Source of the DNA: Chara braunii
Lineage: Eukaryota > Streptophyta > Charophyceae > Charales > Characeae
Assembly (NCBI GenBank): GCA_003427395.1
Contig: BFEA01000158.1
Coordinates: 1,388,834-1,411,053 of the forward strand
Direction of reading: 5' to 3'
Length of the DNA stretch: 22,220 nucleotides
The translations under genes and the position numbers were made by a program. Below are positions 8,801 through 19,142 of this stretch, piece after piece. Under the pieces are notes generated by a model. That model was not told the DNA's origin. It worked only from the letters and a program-made list of their open reading frames with translations, and ran no database searches. Numbering within the stretch: the stretch's first letter is position 1; each line of letters begins with the position of its first letter.

Positions 8801-11800
8801 GAAGAACAACAACCACAGCAACAACAGCAGCATCAAGAATTGATACGAGAGTCACGGACTGCAAAGCAAGATGTTGCATCAAGAGATGTGAAGAAAAGGG
8901 AGAGGTCCTTGAGCAAGAATGGGTGTGGCAAGGGTCCCAACCATGAAAGTGGCAAGCAGTTGTGGGGAGAGCCCTTTCCTAGCCAGTGCAGGGATCTCAA
9001 ATTGTGCAAGAGGCCCATTTTCTTGACAGTTCGGCATCTCGTGCGGTGGGTTGAAGGTGGGTTTGTTAGTGCCCTTGTCTATGAGATTGCAGGATGCACC
9101 GTACTGAAGAGTGGAGGTGAGCAGCAGATCATTGTGGATTGCAATGGAAAGTGGGATAGTGGGATCGCATTCAGTCAGGTGAAAGCTGCTATAATGTTGC
9201 TGGTGGAGACAATCCCCCAGATAGTGGTTCGCCTTTTTGTCAAAGCGGCCATCAAATCACTTTCTGCTTGGTCATCATTTTTGGAGAAAGACTGTGAGTG
9301 TGAAGGAATAACTGATAGAGGTAGTGCATGTAAGGAAACTTGTACATATAGTAGACTCAGTTGTGTTAACGTACAGCAAAGTTCTTATGCTGATGGATGG
9401 GGAGGGCAGGGGTTTGCAGGAGTGGGAGGTCATCAGGTATGTGAGGATCAGCACACGCATCTTAGAGCAGTGTCGCAGCTGAGAGCAGCGAATGCAAACG
9501 GAGAAGCTGGTCGGATAAGGAGACCGGCCTATAATGACGGAGAGAGGTGCAAAGGGCTGTTACAAGTATGTGAGCTTCTGTATGCTGTGAGCAAGAGATC
9601 CTTGATGTCGAACAGAGAGATTGTTTGTAGGAGTGGTGTGGGTTTGTTGCTTCAAGTGTATGGATGGCTAAGTCAAATCAAGTATGACTGTGGGAAGTCG
9701 TTGTTGAGCTACCGAGCTAGAGAAAATATCGGAGTTGCTCTAGGCAACAGAGGCAAGGATCAGCCTAGGAACAATGGGCTATGTGACGAGGAGTGTACAG
9801 GCAGTATCCCTGGTCAGGTGGGACGAATGGCAGGCGGCAAAGGATCACCTGCAGGTGCTGCTGCTGCTGGAGGAGAAGGTTTCAAGAATGTGATGCCTGA
9901 AGTTTGTGACAAGCAGGAGAAGCTTCTGAGTGATAGGGTGGAAAAGTGTCAGCATGATGTATCTACCAAGAATGGTTCTGTATCAGTGGGTACAAGAGAG
10001 CCACTTAGCCTTGCAGCCACTGCTGCAAGACCTGCGGTATTACCAGAGGCTTCTGCAATGAGTCCCAGAGGTGATGAAGCCTGGCCAAGCTCTCCGAAAT
10101 TCTTGCTCACTAGCAATCAGTTACCAAACAAAATTGGCAGCCCCGCGAGCAGAAACAGGCAGGGACAGCGTCACCCAAGCATCTCCCCACCGGTACACAG
10201 GGATGTTGCGGCTGCGGGGGAGACAGGACGAATGGCTTCGGATGTGATGATTGCAAGTCATCCCGAAAGTGGCTTGCACAACCATATGCGAACAATGGGC
10301 ACTAACGACAATGTTGTCACTAGCAGCAGTGATTTCTTTGTCAGACACAATGCTGGTCCCCAGGCTGCCTTGTTGTCCTCACCCTCATCCTTCTCTTCGG
10401 ACTTTGACCAATGGGATGGCAGTCATGAATGCATCCTCACAGCACAGCATGGTCCAACTGCTTCATTTGAGGGTTGCATCCCTGTCGGGTTCTTTTCTCC
10501 CGTTGGAAACAGGGGAGCAGGAGGAAGATGGTTCCCCACCCCTCGCATTGGCCCAAGAAGTCACTTGTCCGCGATGGGAACTCAAGTGGTGTCTGGGGCT
10601 GATGATCGCGCAACCAGTCCCACGAGGGGACAGATGTCGACACCTATGTTTAAGAAAAGAGCTATGAGCGAAGTACTGCCGGACACATGGCGGTACCCAG
10701 TTGAGGACTTCAACACCAAAGGGTTGTCGGTTCTCTCAAAAGTAGCGGCAGAAAGTGATGTCCACGTTGACAATTTGGAAGAAGAGAATTACCACAGTCA
10801 GGGCGCAGTAAGCAGAGGAGGGAGCACTGTGAGGATAGCTCCTGTAGAAAAGTTTGGTTTGATGGCGGAATCAGCATCACAAGTAGTAGGAGGAGAGGGA
10901 CCTAATCGGGGTTCCTTGAGAGTCCCAAAGCTAACTCTCCCTCCACAGCCCTTGATTGGGGCCCAAACTCGATCATCTAGGAGGTCTTCAACGACTACTG
11001 ATCGCTCCAGAGTAGGGACGCCCCTACCTATTGGCTGGGCAGCGGGGGAAGGGGTTGTGTCTGTTAGAGGAAGGCTTACTGCCCCTGGATGGGGGCCAAG
11101 TGTACCAGCGGCATCGGCTGCTGTGCCGAAGCTGGTGCTTGCAAGACCCGGCAGTGGTTGGGTTGGGGTTGGCTCGAAGAATGCGCGCCTCATGTCAGGA
11201 ACAGCCAACATCAGTAACTTCCAAAAGGAAAACCAGCTGAATTCGCCAACGAGGCTTGCCCAGGTTTCATCACCTGAGAGAATGGTCAACTCCACATGTC
11301 TGGCGCAACGTTGGAGTGGGGCGGCTGGACAGGGGGCTTGGGATGGTGAAAATCATCCAATGGTGGCGAAGAGGGCACAAGGGCAGTTGGCGCAACTTGG
11401 AAGGGAGCTTGGTGAAGCTTTGATGATGTGCGACCTCACGAGCATGATCCTGCACAAGCGGATGAGAGAGGGGACAAGAATCTTAGCAGATATGCTGGGG
11501 GGTCCTTTCGTATCCGAAATGGGAGGAAATGCAGGATCAACAGTGATGAGGCATGGGGGAGATGGTGCTGTTTTCGTTGTTCAAGATTTTCAAGTGGGGC
11601 AGAGAAAACAAGCGAGGAGTAGAATGACAGAGTCGGCATGTGATCCAGGAATGAGTAACAAATGGGAAAAAGAGCAGAGGAAGGGTGTTCTGGATCCAGT
11701 GAGTCCCAACACTCTGACTCGGATTGAGCCAAATGATATCAGTCCCTCTGCTCGCAGACAGGGCCAGCAGAGGGATGAACTGTGCTGCCACAACGGGACT

Positions 11801-14800
11801 GGCAGTGCCAGGATAGAATTAGTTCCAGATAGTGGGAAAAGCGGGTCACTAGGCATGGCGACTTCTTTGTCCCGAGCTGGAGTTGCTGAGCTAGTGGTTC
11901 CGAGATCTGGGAGATGGAGGGAGAACGATGGAGTTGCGGGACGAGACACTGGCAATCGGGCGGATTCCACAAACACCTTGTCTCCGAAACCTGACAGAAC
12001 TGCACTGTCGGACAGGGCTGTTAACCAGGAAAGTGTTGATGTGAGAGCTGCAGGCTTGAGCAATTGGGACTGTCCTTCAACTCTAAGGAGTGAGAAGCAG
12101 ATGATTTGCTTGTGCGCTGTTAAGGTTGCAGTTCTGAGAGCGCTGAAGCTGGTCTTGACCTCTACTCTTTCCCATTCCTCCAGAGAAGTGTTCGTAGGAC
12201 AAACAGAAGCAGTTGGATTGCAAGCTTTGGTGGAGAATGTTATTCTGGACATGAGGTGTGACAAGAGGAAGTGTTGTAGAGATGAGGAAGAGGAGAGACG
12301 CCTCGCATATGCCATATTACATTATGTCGAATGTCGAGGTGAGCTGCCAGATTACCTTCGCCAGAACACCTTTTGTGGCCATACCACCACTGGACTTGGA
12401 AAAAGGGCTAGACTATGTGCCACCTCTTCCGTGATGTATTGGAACCCGTCAAATTACTGCGACGTCAGGCATGTGGAAGTGTTGTTGCAGGCAGTTAGTC
12501 AGGGCCTGGAGAGACTTGTTGTTAGTGTACTAGAAAGCAGGTCGAAAAGGGCAAAAATTTCAAGAAGGAAAATGTCCCAAGTTGCAACTGGGACTATGCC
12601 AAAGGATTTGGAGGAAGCTTGCATCGACATCATACACCTCCTTGGGGTGTTGGAGGAGTGCTTGTGTGCATCACCTTTGCAGCGTTGTATCAGTTCGATT
12701 CTGGTGCAGATCTGTGGCAGTTCTTTGGGAAGGCTTGTGAATTTGATTAGAGAGGAGGTTTTCGGGGGTGAAAAGTTGGCAGATGGTCCCCTTGTCATTG
12801 ATATTGGATGGGGAAGCCTTTGGCCAGCTGTTATGGTGATGTGGCTTAGTCTGATGTCTGCATTGGTTTCCAGAGGAGGGACTTCAACCAGGGCATTGAG
12901 TTTCCGATGTGAATGTAAGGGTTGCGGACAGCTGCTATCTCTGCAAAGTGTGAGGGCAATCTGTGGAGGAAATGAGGAGGGAAAGAGCAGATGCCGTTAT
13001 GATCAGCTGAACGACAACATGACCCACACAGCAAACGTAACTGATGCTAGGGCAACGGGGAAAAAAGGAGAACCGAACATAGAGGCAGAGCGGAACTCTA
13101 CTGACGGAGGGAAACAGGAAGAAGCTCCTGAGGCACTGGAGCAGGAACTTGGAGAAGAGGATGGGAGAGCGGGAGAAAGTCATTTGCTGAGATGTAAGGA
13201 TACAACGACGTTGATGGAAAATGGTGATGCTGTTAAGGGGAGGTGCATGGGTGAGGGGGTGAATGTCGTGCACAGGTTCTTGGCCAAAACTTTGTTCGGC
13301 AAAGGTCAGGGTGAATGCATCCAGTTGATAGAGAGCTTCGCCAACTGGGCATTTCTGCAGATGACAGCGGGCTGCGACGGCCAGAAGACGCACTGCAGCG
13401 TTGGTGGGGAAAGTGAAGAAGTGAGCTCTGCTCGTCAGAGGGTTACGCATGAACGGGGGACGAGCATCGGAGGATATGGCGCAAGGAACCCAAGCAGGTC
13501 TGTGCCTACAGATTCTTGTGCTATGCAAACCTCTGAAACACATTGTCTGGCACTACTGAGATGGTACCGCTCCGTTCTCCCACTTATCAGACATTGGGCC
13601 ACAAACTTGGATGAGCTGTGCAATCTCATTGTTGTGGACAGAGGTGAAAGCCATAATAAGGAAGGCGGCATCACGTCTGCACAACTTGGCTTCCAAGTTG
13701 GGCAATTGCTAAGCTCGGATTGGCTGATGGAGCCAGAAAATGGATGGCTTTCGAGGATTCTTGCAAGGGGAGGAGTAGGGGGAGGAAGCAATGATAACCT
13801 GTGTAAGGAGTACAGAAACAGCAAGATAAGCACACCGTTGAGTATCGGTGGCAAGCATGCCAAGGGAGGGTCATCTGGTGGAAAGCACAGGCGAGAAAGA
13901 GGTGGTGGCGATCTCCAGCAAACTGGACGAGGCTGGAATACCGCAGATAGTCCTGGTGGTGGTGAGCTTTGGCATGCCAGAACAACGGCTTCAAATATAT
14001 GGATTCCAATGCATTACGATTCTGTCAGCATTGAGGCTTTGCATCTCATCATAGACACGTTTGACTGGTTCCCAGCAATGTCTGGAGAGGGAAGAGAAGG
14101 ATGTGCCAGCCCTGCTTCACTTGGTATACTGGGACAAGAAAAGAAGAGAGCATCAAACATCGGGGCAGCTGAGAGTGAAAAACTTGGAATGGGAGGAGTT
14201 GTTTGCAATAGTGGGGGAAGAGAACCCTCTGGAGATGCGGACACTCTCCAAAGTGCTGTGGTTAGTGATGCTGGAGGCACTACTGAAGAGAAGAAGGGAA
14301 AGGTGCATTACCATGCGTGGTGTCAAAGCTCTTTGAACAGTTGTAGCGGTAGACTGCTGCGAAAATGGGATGTTGTAAATGGTCCAGGTATTCATAGTTG
14401 TGCTGGCCTGCTGGGTGGGCATTGCCTTACTTCGAATCCTTTTCTGACGAAACACTACACTGATCCATTCATATATTACCACTTCCTTTGCTTTGTGAAG
14501 CTTTATAACTCGCAGGGTGCTGCGGATGAACAACTTAGAAGTCCTCTGCTACTTGTCAAAGAGGAAAACCATTCTAGCACTACCTTCCGTGACTGCAAAT
14601 CTTCTTCCCGGATTGTCCGTGGCACAGTTCTGGAAGGCAAAGGTAATGTGACTAGATCAGGTACAGCTTCTGCGTACACACGTGTAGAACCCCAAAGCCC
14701 AGTTCACACCTCATCATCGGCACATGGGGAGGCGTGGTCCACGAGACTGTGCACAGAAAGGCTGGTAGGAAGGTTTGATATTGAAGATGCAGGAAGATGG

Positions 14801-17287
14801 GGACAGGAGAGCCGGCGTGGTCGTAGTAGGAGTACAGATGAAGTTCCGCCAGACTTTGCAAGTTTGTCTGGTGGCGACAAATCTTCCTCAAGGCTGTGCT
14901 CGACTTCCAACTACGGCATAATCGACGGCTCAACAACCTTTGCCGGGAGCGAATTGCTCGCAGAGGATGCTTGTGAGCTTCATATCAAAGCTCTCTTGGC
15001 CATTGCACAGAGTCGATCAGAGTCGGCGAGCTGGAAGTTATATCAGCTTCGGGTGATGGATTTCCTGGTGCACGAGATCGCTTTGGAATATGAGGTTTCC
15101 AAATTTGACATGGGACGCACCACCCCACCTCCTCCTCAATATCAGATGGCGCCCACTCCTGCTCTCGGCTCTGCTCCTGGGATTGCTCGTGAGACCTTGC
15201 ATGAAAGGGGTCCAAGACTTGGAAAGTCCAACGATGAATCTGGCAGTTCTCGCAGGCAGGCTCAACAACAGAGCTATAACAGCACTGCAGCCCAAGCAAG
15301 GAAGGGCGCTGCAGCTGGGCAGATTATCTCTATGGCTGGCAACAATGACAGTGGTAATCTCAACTGTGCAAGCCAAGGGCAGATGGAAGGCTCTAATTGG
15401 GGCACTAATGATGAGACGATGAGGCGAAGGCCTGCTACTCCAACCGGTAAGACATGCAGTAACATCTCAGAGTCTCCCACTGACAAACACTGGGGGGACG
15501 TAACATCCCCATCCATGAAGGTACGGATTCCCAGGTTAGAGTTGAGGGATTGCTCTAGCAGCAGTTTCAGCATTGGAGGAGGAGGAGGAGGAGGAGGAGG
15601 AAGGAGTGATGAGAGGTGCTGCAGCATGCGATTTGGTTGCCTTAAGCCTGTTGATAGCAAAGCTGATGTGAGCCATGCCGCTATTGGTGCCAGTGACTCC
15701 AGGTCGATGGTAGACTTATTGACATTCAGTGACTGTAATCTTAGACATGTTGATGAGCAGAATTATGGCTACAGTTCAACTGATGGCGTAGCAAATGGTG
15801 GTGCTAACGATGACAAAAAGGAGGAAACCATAGAAAAAAAACGCAGCAGTGGTCACCAAAGCTGCAAGGGCAATCCTTCAGCTGGGAGGGAAGACCCATC
15901 TCAACAACCAGTGGTAGACAGCCCTGCTGTACATGAATCCCGAGGTTCACCTGTAGGATCAGATGAATCTACATTGAAGTTGCAAAGGAAATGCAGTACT
16001 CAACTCACTACTACTCGAGTTCTCAGCAACCCCAGGGCTGCTGGTTGTGCAGAGCAATCACGAGAGCCATGTTTTCCTTCGTCTTCAAAATTTCCGGATG
16101 GAGAAGCTGTTGTGAAGAAAACTGCTACGGGCATGATAGTGATTCCAAAATTGGGAATATCTAGGCTAGGTAACAGGAGAGAGAGCTTGAAATCCAACCT
16201 TCTTCTGTGTGGGGTAATGGAGGGGGAGCGTGAAGGTGAGGAAGAGGAACACAAAGACAGTCCTGATCAACCTATGCATCCACAAGCAGCAGCAGCAGCA
16301 GCAGCGGGAGGAGGCGGGGGAGGAGGAGGAGGAGTAGGCGTGCAGGCCACACTCATCACGAATAGTGATCGAGAGGACTCCATGGCTGCCTCAGGGAGCA
16401 GGGAGAACTGCTACACTATTTCTGACGGTTCAATGAATAGGGAGATCGGTGACACAGAGGATGCATCAATTCAAGGCATTGAGCTGAAGTATGCTGGCCG
16501 ATGGGTGGACCTGAATGATGAAGTGGAGAAGGAAGAGATGGCTATACCATCTGGTGGTGATCAGGTATGCATGGTTCCCCATACCAATCTTAATTTGGGG
16601 AGCGAAAGTCGCCCCATGTCAGGGGAACGTGATTACGGTCCTTGCAGCGGGGCAAGTGCAAGGGTGGGGGCCAGTGAACCTTCTAGAGCTTCTGAAGATA
16701 AAGACCATTGCAGCTACGAGGAGGAGCAAGTATATAGGGAGGAAGATGTAGTTGAAGAGGAGGAGGAAGGTGACAAGGATGAAAATCGCACAAAGCTCGA
16801 ACCATATCCAGAGGAGACCACACCGTCAAACCATAGGAAGAGGGATGAGTGGCGATCCACTGTCCTTTCAGAGGTTGGGAGGGTTTCTGCGGGTTGGCAT
16901 CCAGGTAGGGACTCCATTGAAAGGAATGATTTAAAAGCGGGATTGAAGAAGGACGTGGTACCCCCTTTAAAGCTTTCCTTGATTGACAGGCCTGGTGAGG
17001 GGTGGGATAGCAGAATGACAGCGGAAGTAGAGGTCCAGGGGGAGGAACAGAAGGTCGCCAAGCACAAAATGTCGGAACGAAAAGGAGAGGGAGCTCCTGG
17101 ATTGCTATCATCATCAGATCGAAAATCGTCTTCCCGACGGAAGCAACTGGGCATGATGATGAGGAAGGATTTTGAGAGGCAGCTTGGGAATGAGACTCCT
17201 ACAATCTCTGGAGCAGAGGACAATGACAAACAACCATCTTCTGCAATTGCTAAAGAAGCTTGGAGTGCACACAAACACCCTTGGCAA
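5831..17287 (+). CDS. giant single-exon coding region, 3,819 codons, protein of unknown family
   Basis: The frame is stop-free for 11,457 bp, far beyond chance, so it is coding throughout. The chosen ATG (5831) has G at -3 and +4, and an in-frame TGA lies at 5822-5824. The exon ends at CAA|GTAAGT in phase 0. The remaining open codons to 17395 are intronic, so the gene is incomplete here. Visible features: Cys285-Cys288, then C291-x2-C...C309-x2-C312 (zinc-ribbon-like CX2C-X17-CX2C); a folded-looking block at about 367-528; an Asp/Glu tract at 938-995 and Gln run to about 1003; short hydrophobic helical blocks near 1061-1158, 1245-1296, 1847-1895, 2089-2358, 2478-2513, 2571-2604, 2733-2750, 2871-2896 and 3044-3093; a CECKGC cluster at 2360-2365; a basic cluster at 2237-2247; Gly run at 3249-3257; Ala/Gly run at 3486-3500; and an acidic patch near 3629-3660. 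The rest is Ser/Gly/Arg-rich and probably disordered. A helical repeat scaffold with long disordered insertions, perhaps nuclear, is my inference. I could not name the family. Confidence 0.85.
8642..8841 (+). repeat. purine tract encoding the Glu/Gln run
   Basis: About 160 bp of almost pure GAG/GAA codons (two ACTTGG-type interruptions and one CAG) followed by CAA/CAG codons encode residues about 938-1003. The mixed GAG/GAA use argues against a very recent single-triplet expansion. The strand is nearly all purine, so triplex (H-DNA) formation is possible. Acidic runs are common in nuclear and chromatin-associated proteins, which is suggestive only. Confidence 0.85.
12529..12561 (+). other. 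candidate nuclear localisation signal in the giant protein
   Basis: Residues 2237-2247 read RSKRAKISRRK, a dense basic cluster matching the monopartite/bipartite type. It sits in a predicted-helical block (VLESRSKR...) between hydrophobic helices, so it may be buried. Confidence 0.35.
15029..15108 (+). other. conserved-looking helical block SWKLYQLRVMDFLVHEI
   Basis: Residues from 3067 read SWKLYQLRVMDFLVHEIALE, an amphipathic helix rich in aromatic and large hydrophobic residues. It is preceded by ELHIKALLAIAQSRSE, another helix. It is the most domain-like stretch in the C-terminal third and the best query for a remote-homology search. I do not assign a family. Confidence 0.5.
15575..15601 (+). 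repeat. (GGA)n coding for a Gly run
   Basis: Nine GGA codons encode residues 3249-3257, directly after a Ser-rich stretch (SSSSFSIG). Probably a slippage expansion inside a disordered linker. Confidence 0.9.
16286..16330 (+). repeat. (GCA)n(GGA)n coding for Ala then Gly runs
   Basis: Seven Ala codons (six GCA, one GCG) are followed by eight Gly codons (mostly GGA), encoding residues 3486-3500. Two adjacent triplet expansions of different phase composition in a disordered spacer. Confidence 0.9.
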
Positions 17288-17293
17288 GTAAGT
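17284..17293 (+). promoter_or_regulatory. 5' splice donor ending the giant exon
   Basis: GCAA|GTAAGTAT with GT at 17288-17289 matches the plant donor consensus at +1 to +6. The exon ends exactly between codons 3819 and 3820. Downstream the sequence changes to T-rich intron-like DNA (TTTCTTTCTTTTCTATATCC), and the read-through peptide becomes hydrophobic and unlike the rest. Confidence 0.75.
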
Positions 17294-17963
17294 ATATTTC
17301 CCAGGTGTGGTCACTTTCTTTCTTTCTTTTCTATATCCTTGTCTCAAATATACCTCGCACTACCTAATCCCATGTCTACATCCATTGAAGTGTAGTTGAA
17401 CCTTAAGCGCAGCAACGAAGCTGGAGTACACGAAGGGTTATAGGTGGAGCCTATCCCCTCAGGGTTGAACCTAACCCCTGGCAACGAGTGGAAGGGACTA
17501 TGCCCCCCTACCAACCAAACCAGAGGGAGCAAGCTGACTATCTAAGCTGTTGAACCCACAGGGAGCCGTGGGGATTCGAATGGAAGGCGTGGGGAATTAA
17601 GGGCACTCCTTTTCCCATTTCTCTGAACACACTTCAGCCTGCACTGCTAGGCATTGTTGCATCCAATTAATTCCCACCCGAATGGTGGGTCTCAGCCAAC
17701 TGTGCTGCAAGAACTCACGGCCAGCAACCTTATTGAGGTGTAAGGTCCTGCCCAAACACGGACTGAGAACACAGGTGATTTCTGAGTTTTGCCGCTGGAA
17801 TGAATGCCTTGCTGAGATTCCCGCTTTCTGCTGAGTTTTCTAAGTCTGTATGTGGGTGTGATTGCTGGTCTGCGTGCCTGTCTGAGTGCTTGACGGCTTG
17901 AGTGTGTGTGTGACCCGCAAGGGTACTTGCTTGCTTGGGAGGCCCCGTAGGGCCAGTACTTAC

Positions 17964-18029
17964 CTGTGGCCGTGACTTTGAGGGTTGCATCGGGGAAAAC
18001 ATTCAAGTAGCGGGAGTAGGTCCGCGGCA
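17964..18029 (-). CDS. possible 66-bp minus-strand exon
   Basis: On the minus strand a pyrimidine-rich run ending CTAAG (18034-18030) precedes 66 bp that end at CACAG|GTAAGT, a perfect donor (17963-17958). Two frames are open across it, so coding potential is not diagnostic. If real, it would be a nested or neighbouring gene on the opposite strand. Most likely a chance match or a relic. Confidence 0.2.
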
Positions 18030-18114
18030 CTTAGAACAGCGGGGAGAAATACTCGACTAGCAGGTAGGACGGTACCACTCCAGTAGCGGTAGATGTGTCG
18101 GGGACTAGAGGACG

Positions 18115-18138
18115 AGCAGAAGGGACTGTCCTTCTGCT
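18115..18138. repeat. hairpin, 9-bp perfect stem
   Basis: AGCAGAAGG (18115-18123) pairs with CCTTCTGCT (18130-18138) around a 6-base loop. A second palindrome, CTCCCC..GGGGAG, lies at 18162-18178. There is no T-run after either, and in this setting they are not terminators. They may be part of a repeat end. Confidence 0.5.
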
Positions 18139-18178
18139 GGTGCAACTCATGCCTGTCAGCCTCCCCCTTTAGGGGAGA

Positions 18179-18726
18179 TTGTCAAACACCTTTTCTTGTC
18201 CTGCTCCAGGCCTTCATGATCTGGAGGTGATAGGATGCACTCTGGGCAAAGATGATTGGACATGGGAGTGGAGGGCCATCCTCCTGGGTTTGACATGGGG
18301 ACATGAGCAACATGATAGAGCTAGGAAACATAGTAGCGGTGTGGGCCATCTGGATTTGCAGATGTGTACGGGGAAAGAGTTTTGAGTTCTCTGCTTGTGC
18401 GTGATAATGTTGGAGTGGTGGAGAGAAGGGACTGAAGGGGTGTTTAGGATCGAACAAGGGGATTGCAATGAACCCAGTCAAATGAGAAGCCCGTGAATAT
18501 CGAAATACAAGTCTGACACAGTGCAGCATCAATGTCTCCAAATATCGTTTATGAAACCATGCCTGTCATACATGTAGTCTCTCAATGTCTCGAGCTCAGA
18601 GAAGAGAATGAGGAGAGAGGGAGAAGAGACTGAGAGGAGGAGGAGGAGAGTTTCCACAAGAATCAACGAAGCAGAAAACCCTCTTCAAGCCCACGTCCTC
18701 CTCGGGCATCTCCCGCACTCGCCACG
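18179..18726. other. non-coding stretch with a GA-rich segment
   Basis: Short ORFs occur on both strands but none looks like a conserved protein. A GA-rich segment lies at 18596-18650 (GAGGAGAGAGG and (GAG)n). A CT-rich counterpart, (CTC)n, occurs at about 18907-18922. I see no gene. Confidence 0.35.
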
Positions 18727-18885
18727 TCAGCAATACAGTTCTCCTCTAACGATCTCTGACATACACAACGAACAGGTCACAGCAGGGCGCCCATCAAGGA
18801 TGATAGTGTAGATCTTCCTCTTGGAGACGAGCAGCAATGCACACGTGACGTCACAGGTAAGTCCAGGTAAGCTTCTCCTCGTCAC
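18727..18885 (-). pseudogene. minus-strand Cys-rich ORF fragment
   Basis: Fifty-two codons open on the minus strand contain SKRKIYTIILDGRPAV, then TCSLCMSEIVRGELYC followed by a TGA at 18727-18729. Reading past the stop in the same frame adds RGECGRCPRR. The CX2C...C...CX2C spacing resembles a zinc-binding module. There is no start codon of its own. It may be a decayed transposon or gene exon. The family is not recognised. Confidence 0.3.
18842..18853. promoter_or_regulatory. overlapping G-box and CRE-type palindromes
   Basis: CACGTG (18842-18847) overlaps TGACGTCA (18846-18853). These are core sites for plant bHLH/bZIP and bZIP/CREB factors respectively. Followed at 18857 and 18867 by two donor-like GTAAG sequences. 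A functional role is not shown by sequence alone. Confidence 0.25.
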
Positions 18886-19132
18886 TCACACCAATCTCAC
18901 AGTCCAGATCCTCCTCCTCCTCGCCCACACTCCTATCAATGTCGAAATCAATGTGGCTATGGCCACGTCAGCATAATCACCCTCACGGCTGGCGCCTGCA
19001 CTCAGAATCTGGCGCCAGCATAAAGGTCCAGCTTCCAGCAGCCTTGCGTCATCGCACTAGCATCAAGCCAGCGCCAGGCAGAATGCACAAGACTGAATGA
19101 TCTCCAAGCAGGGGCTGGGTCAACTTATACTA
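18886..19132. other. GGCGCC-rich non-coding segment
   Basis: Contains the 10-bp palindrome CTGGCGCCAG and related GGCGCC/GCGCCAG sequences between about 18988 and 19078, able to pair with one another. No ORF of note. Confidence 0.4.
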
Positions 19133-19142
19133 TTCACTCACG

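Larger units (their letters stand above)
17288..18178 (+). other. probable intron start of the giant gene, no plus-strand gene
   Basis: Follows the donor at 17288. It holds weakly similar GTTGAACC-led segments near 17395, 17464 and 17549, hairpins at 18115-18138 and 18162-18178, and a possible minus-strand microexon at 17964-18029. Otherwise I see nothing coding. Confidence 0.4.

Noticed and set aside
8517-8882. Minus-strand Leu/Pro-rich ORFs and a plus-strand Arg/Lys-rich ORF
   Set aside because: Alternate-frame readings of the GAG/GAA tract encoding the Glu run.
11590-12315. 241-codon minus-strand ORF
   Set aside because: It lies fully inside the giant exon in an antisense frame. Open antisense frames of this size are expected in such a long GC-balanced coding exon, and the peptide is not domain-like.
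9011-12400. Loose resemblance of some helical blocks to the plant Mediator subunit MED12
   Set aside because: Only scattered residues agree, and the diagnostic N-terminal MED12 segment is absent. Not enough to name the gene.
12935-13543. 202-codon minus-strand ORF
   Set aside because: Antisense shadow of the giant exon; hydrophobic, composition-driven, no recognisable motif.
17566-17590. GGATTCGAAT, like a tRNA T-loop
   Set aside because: No acceptor stem, D-arm or anticodon arm can be built around it.
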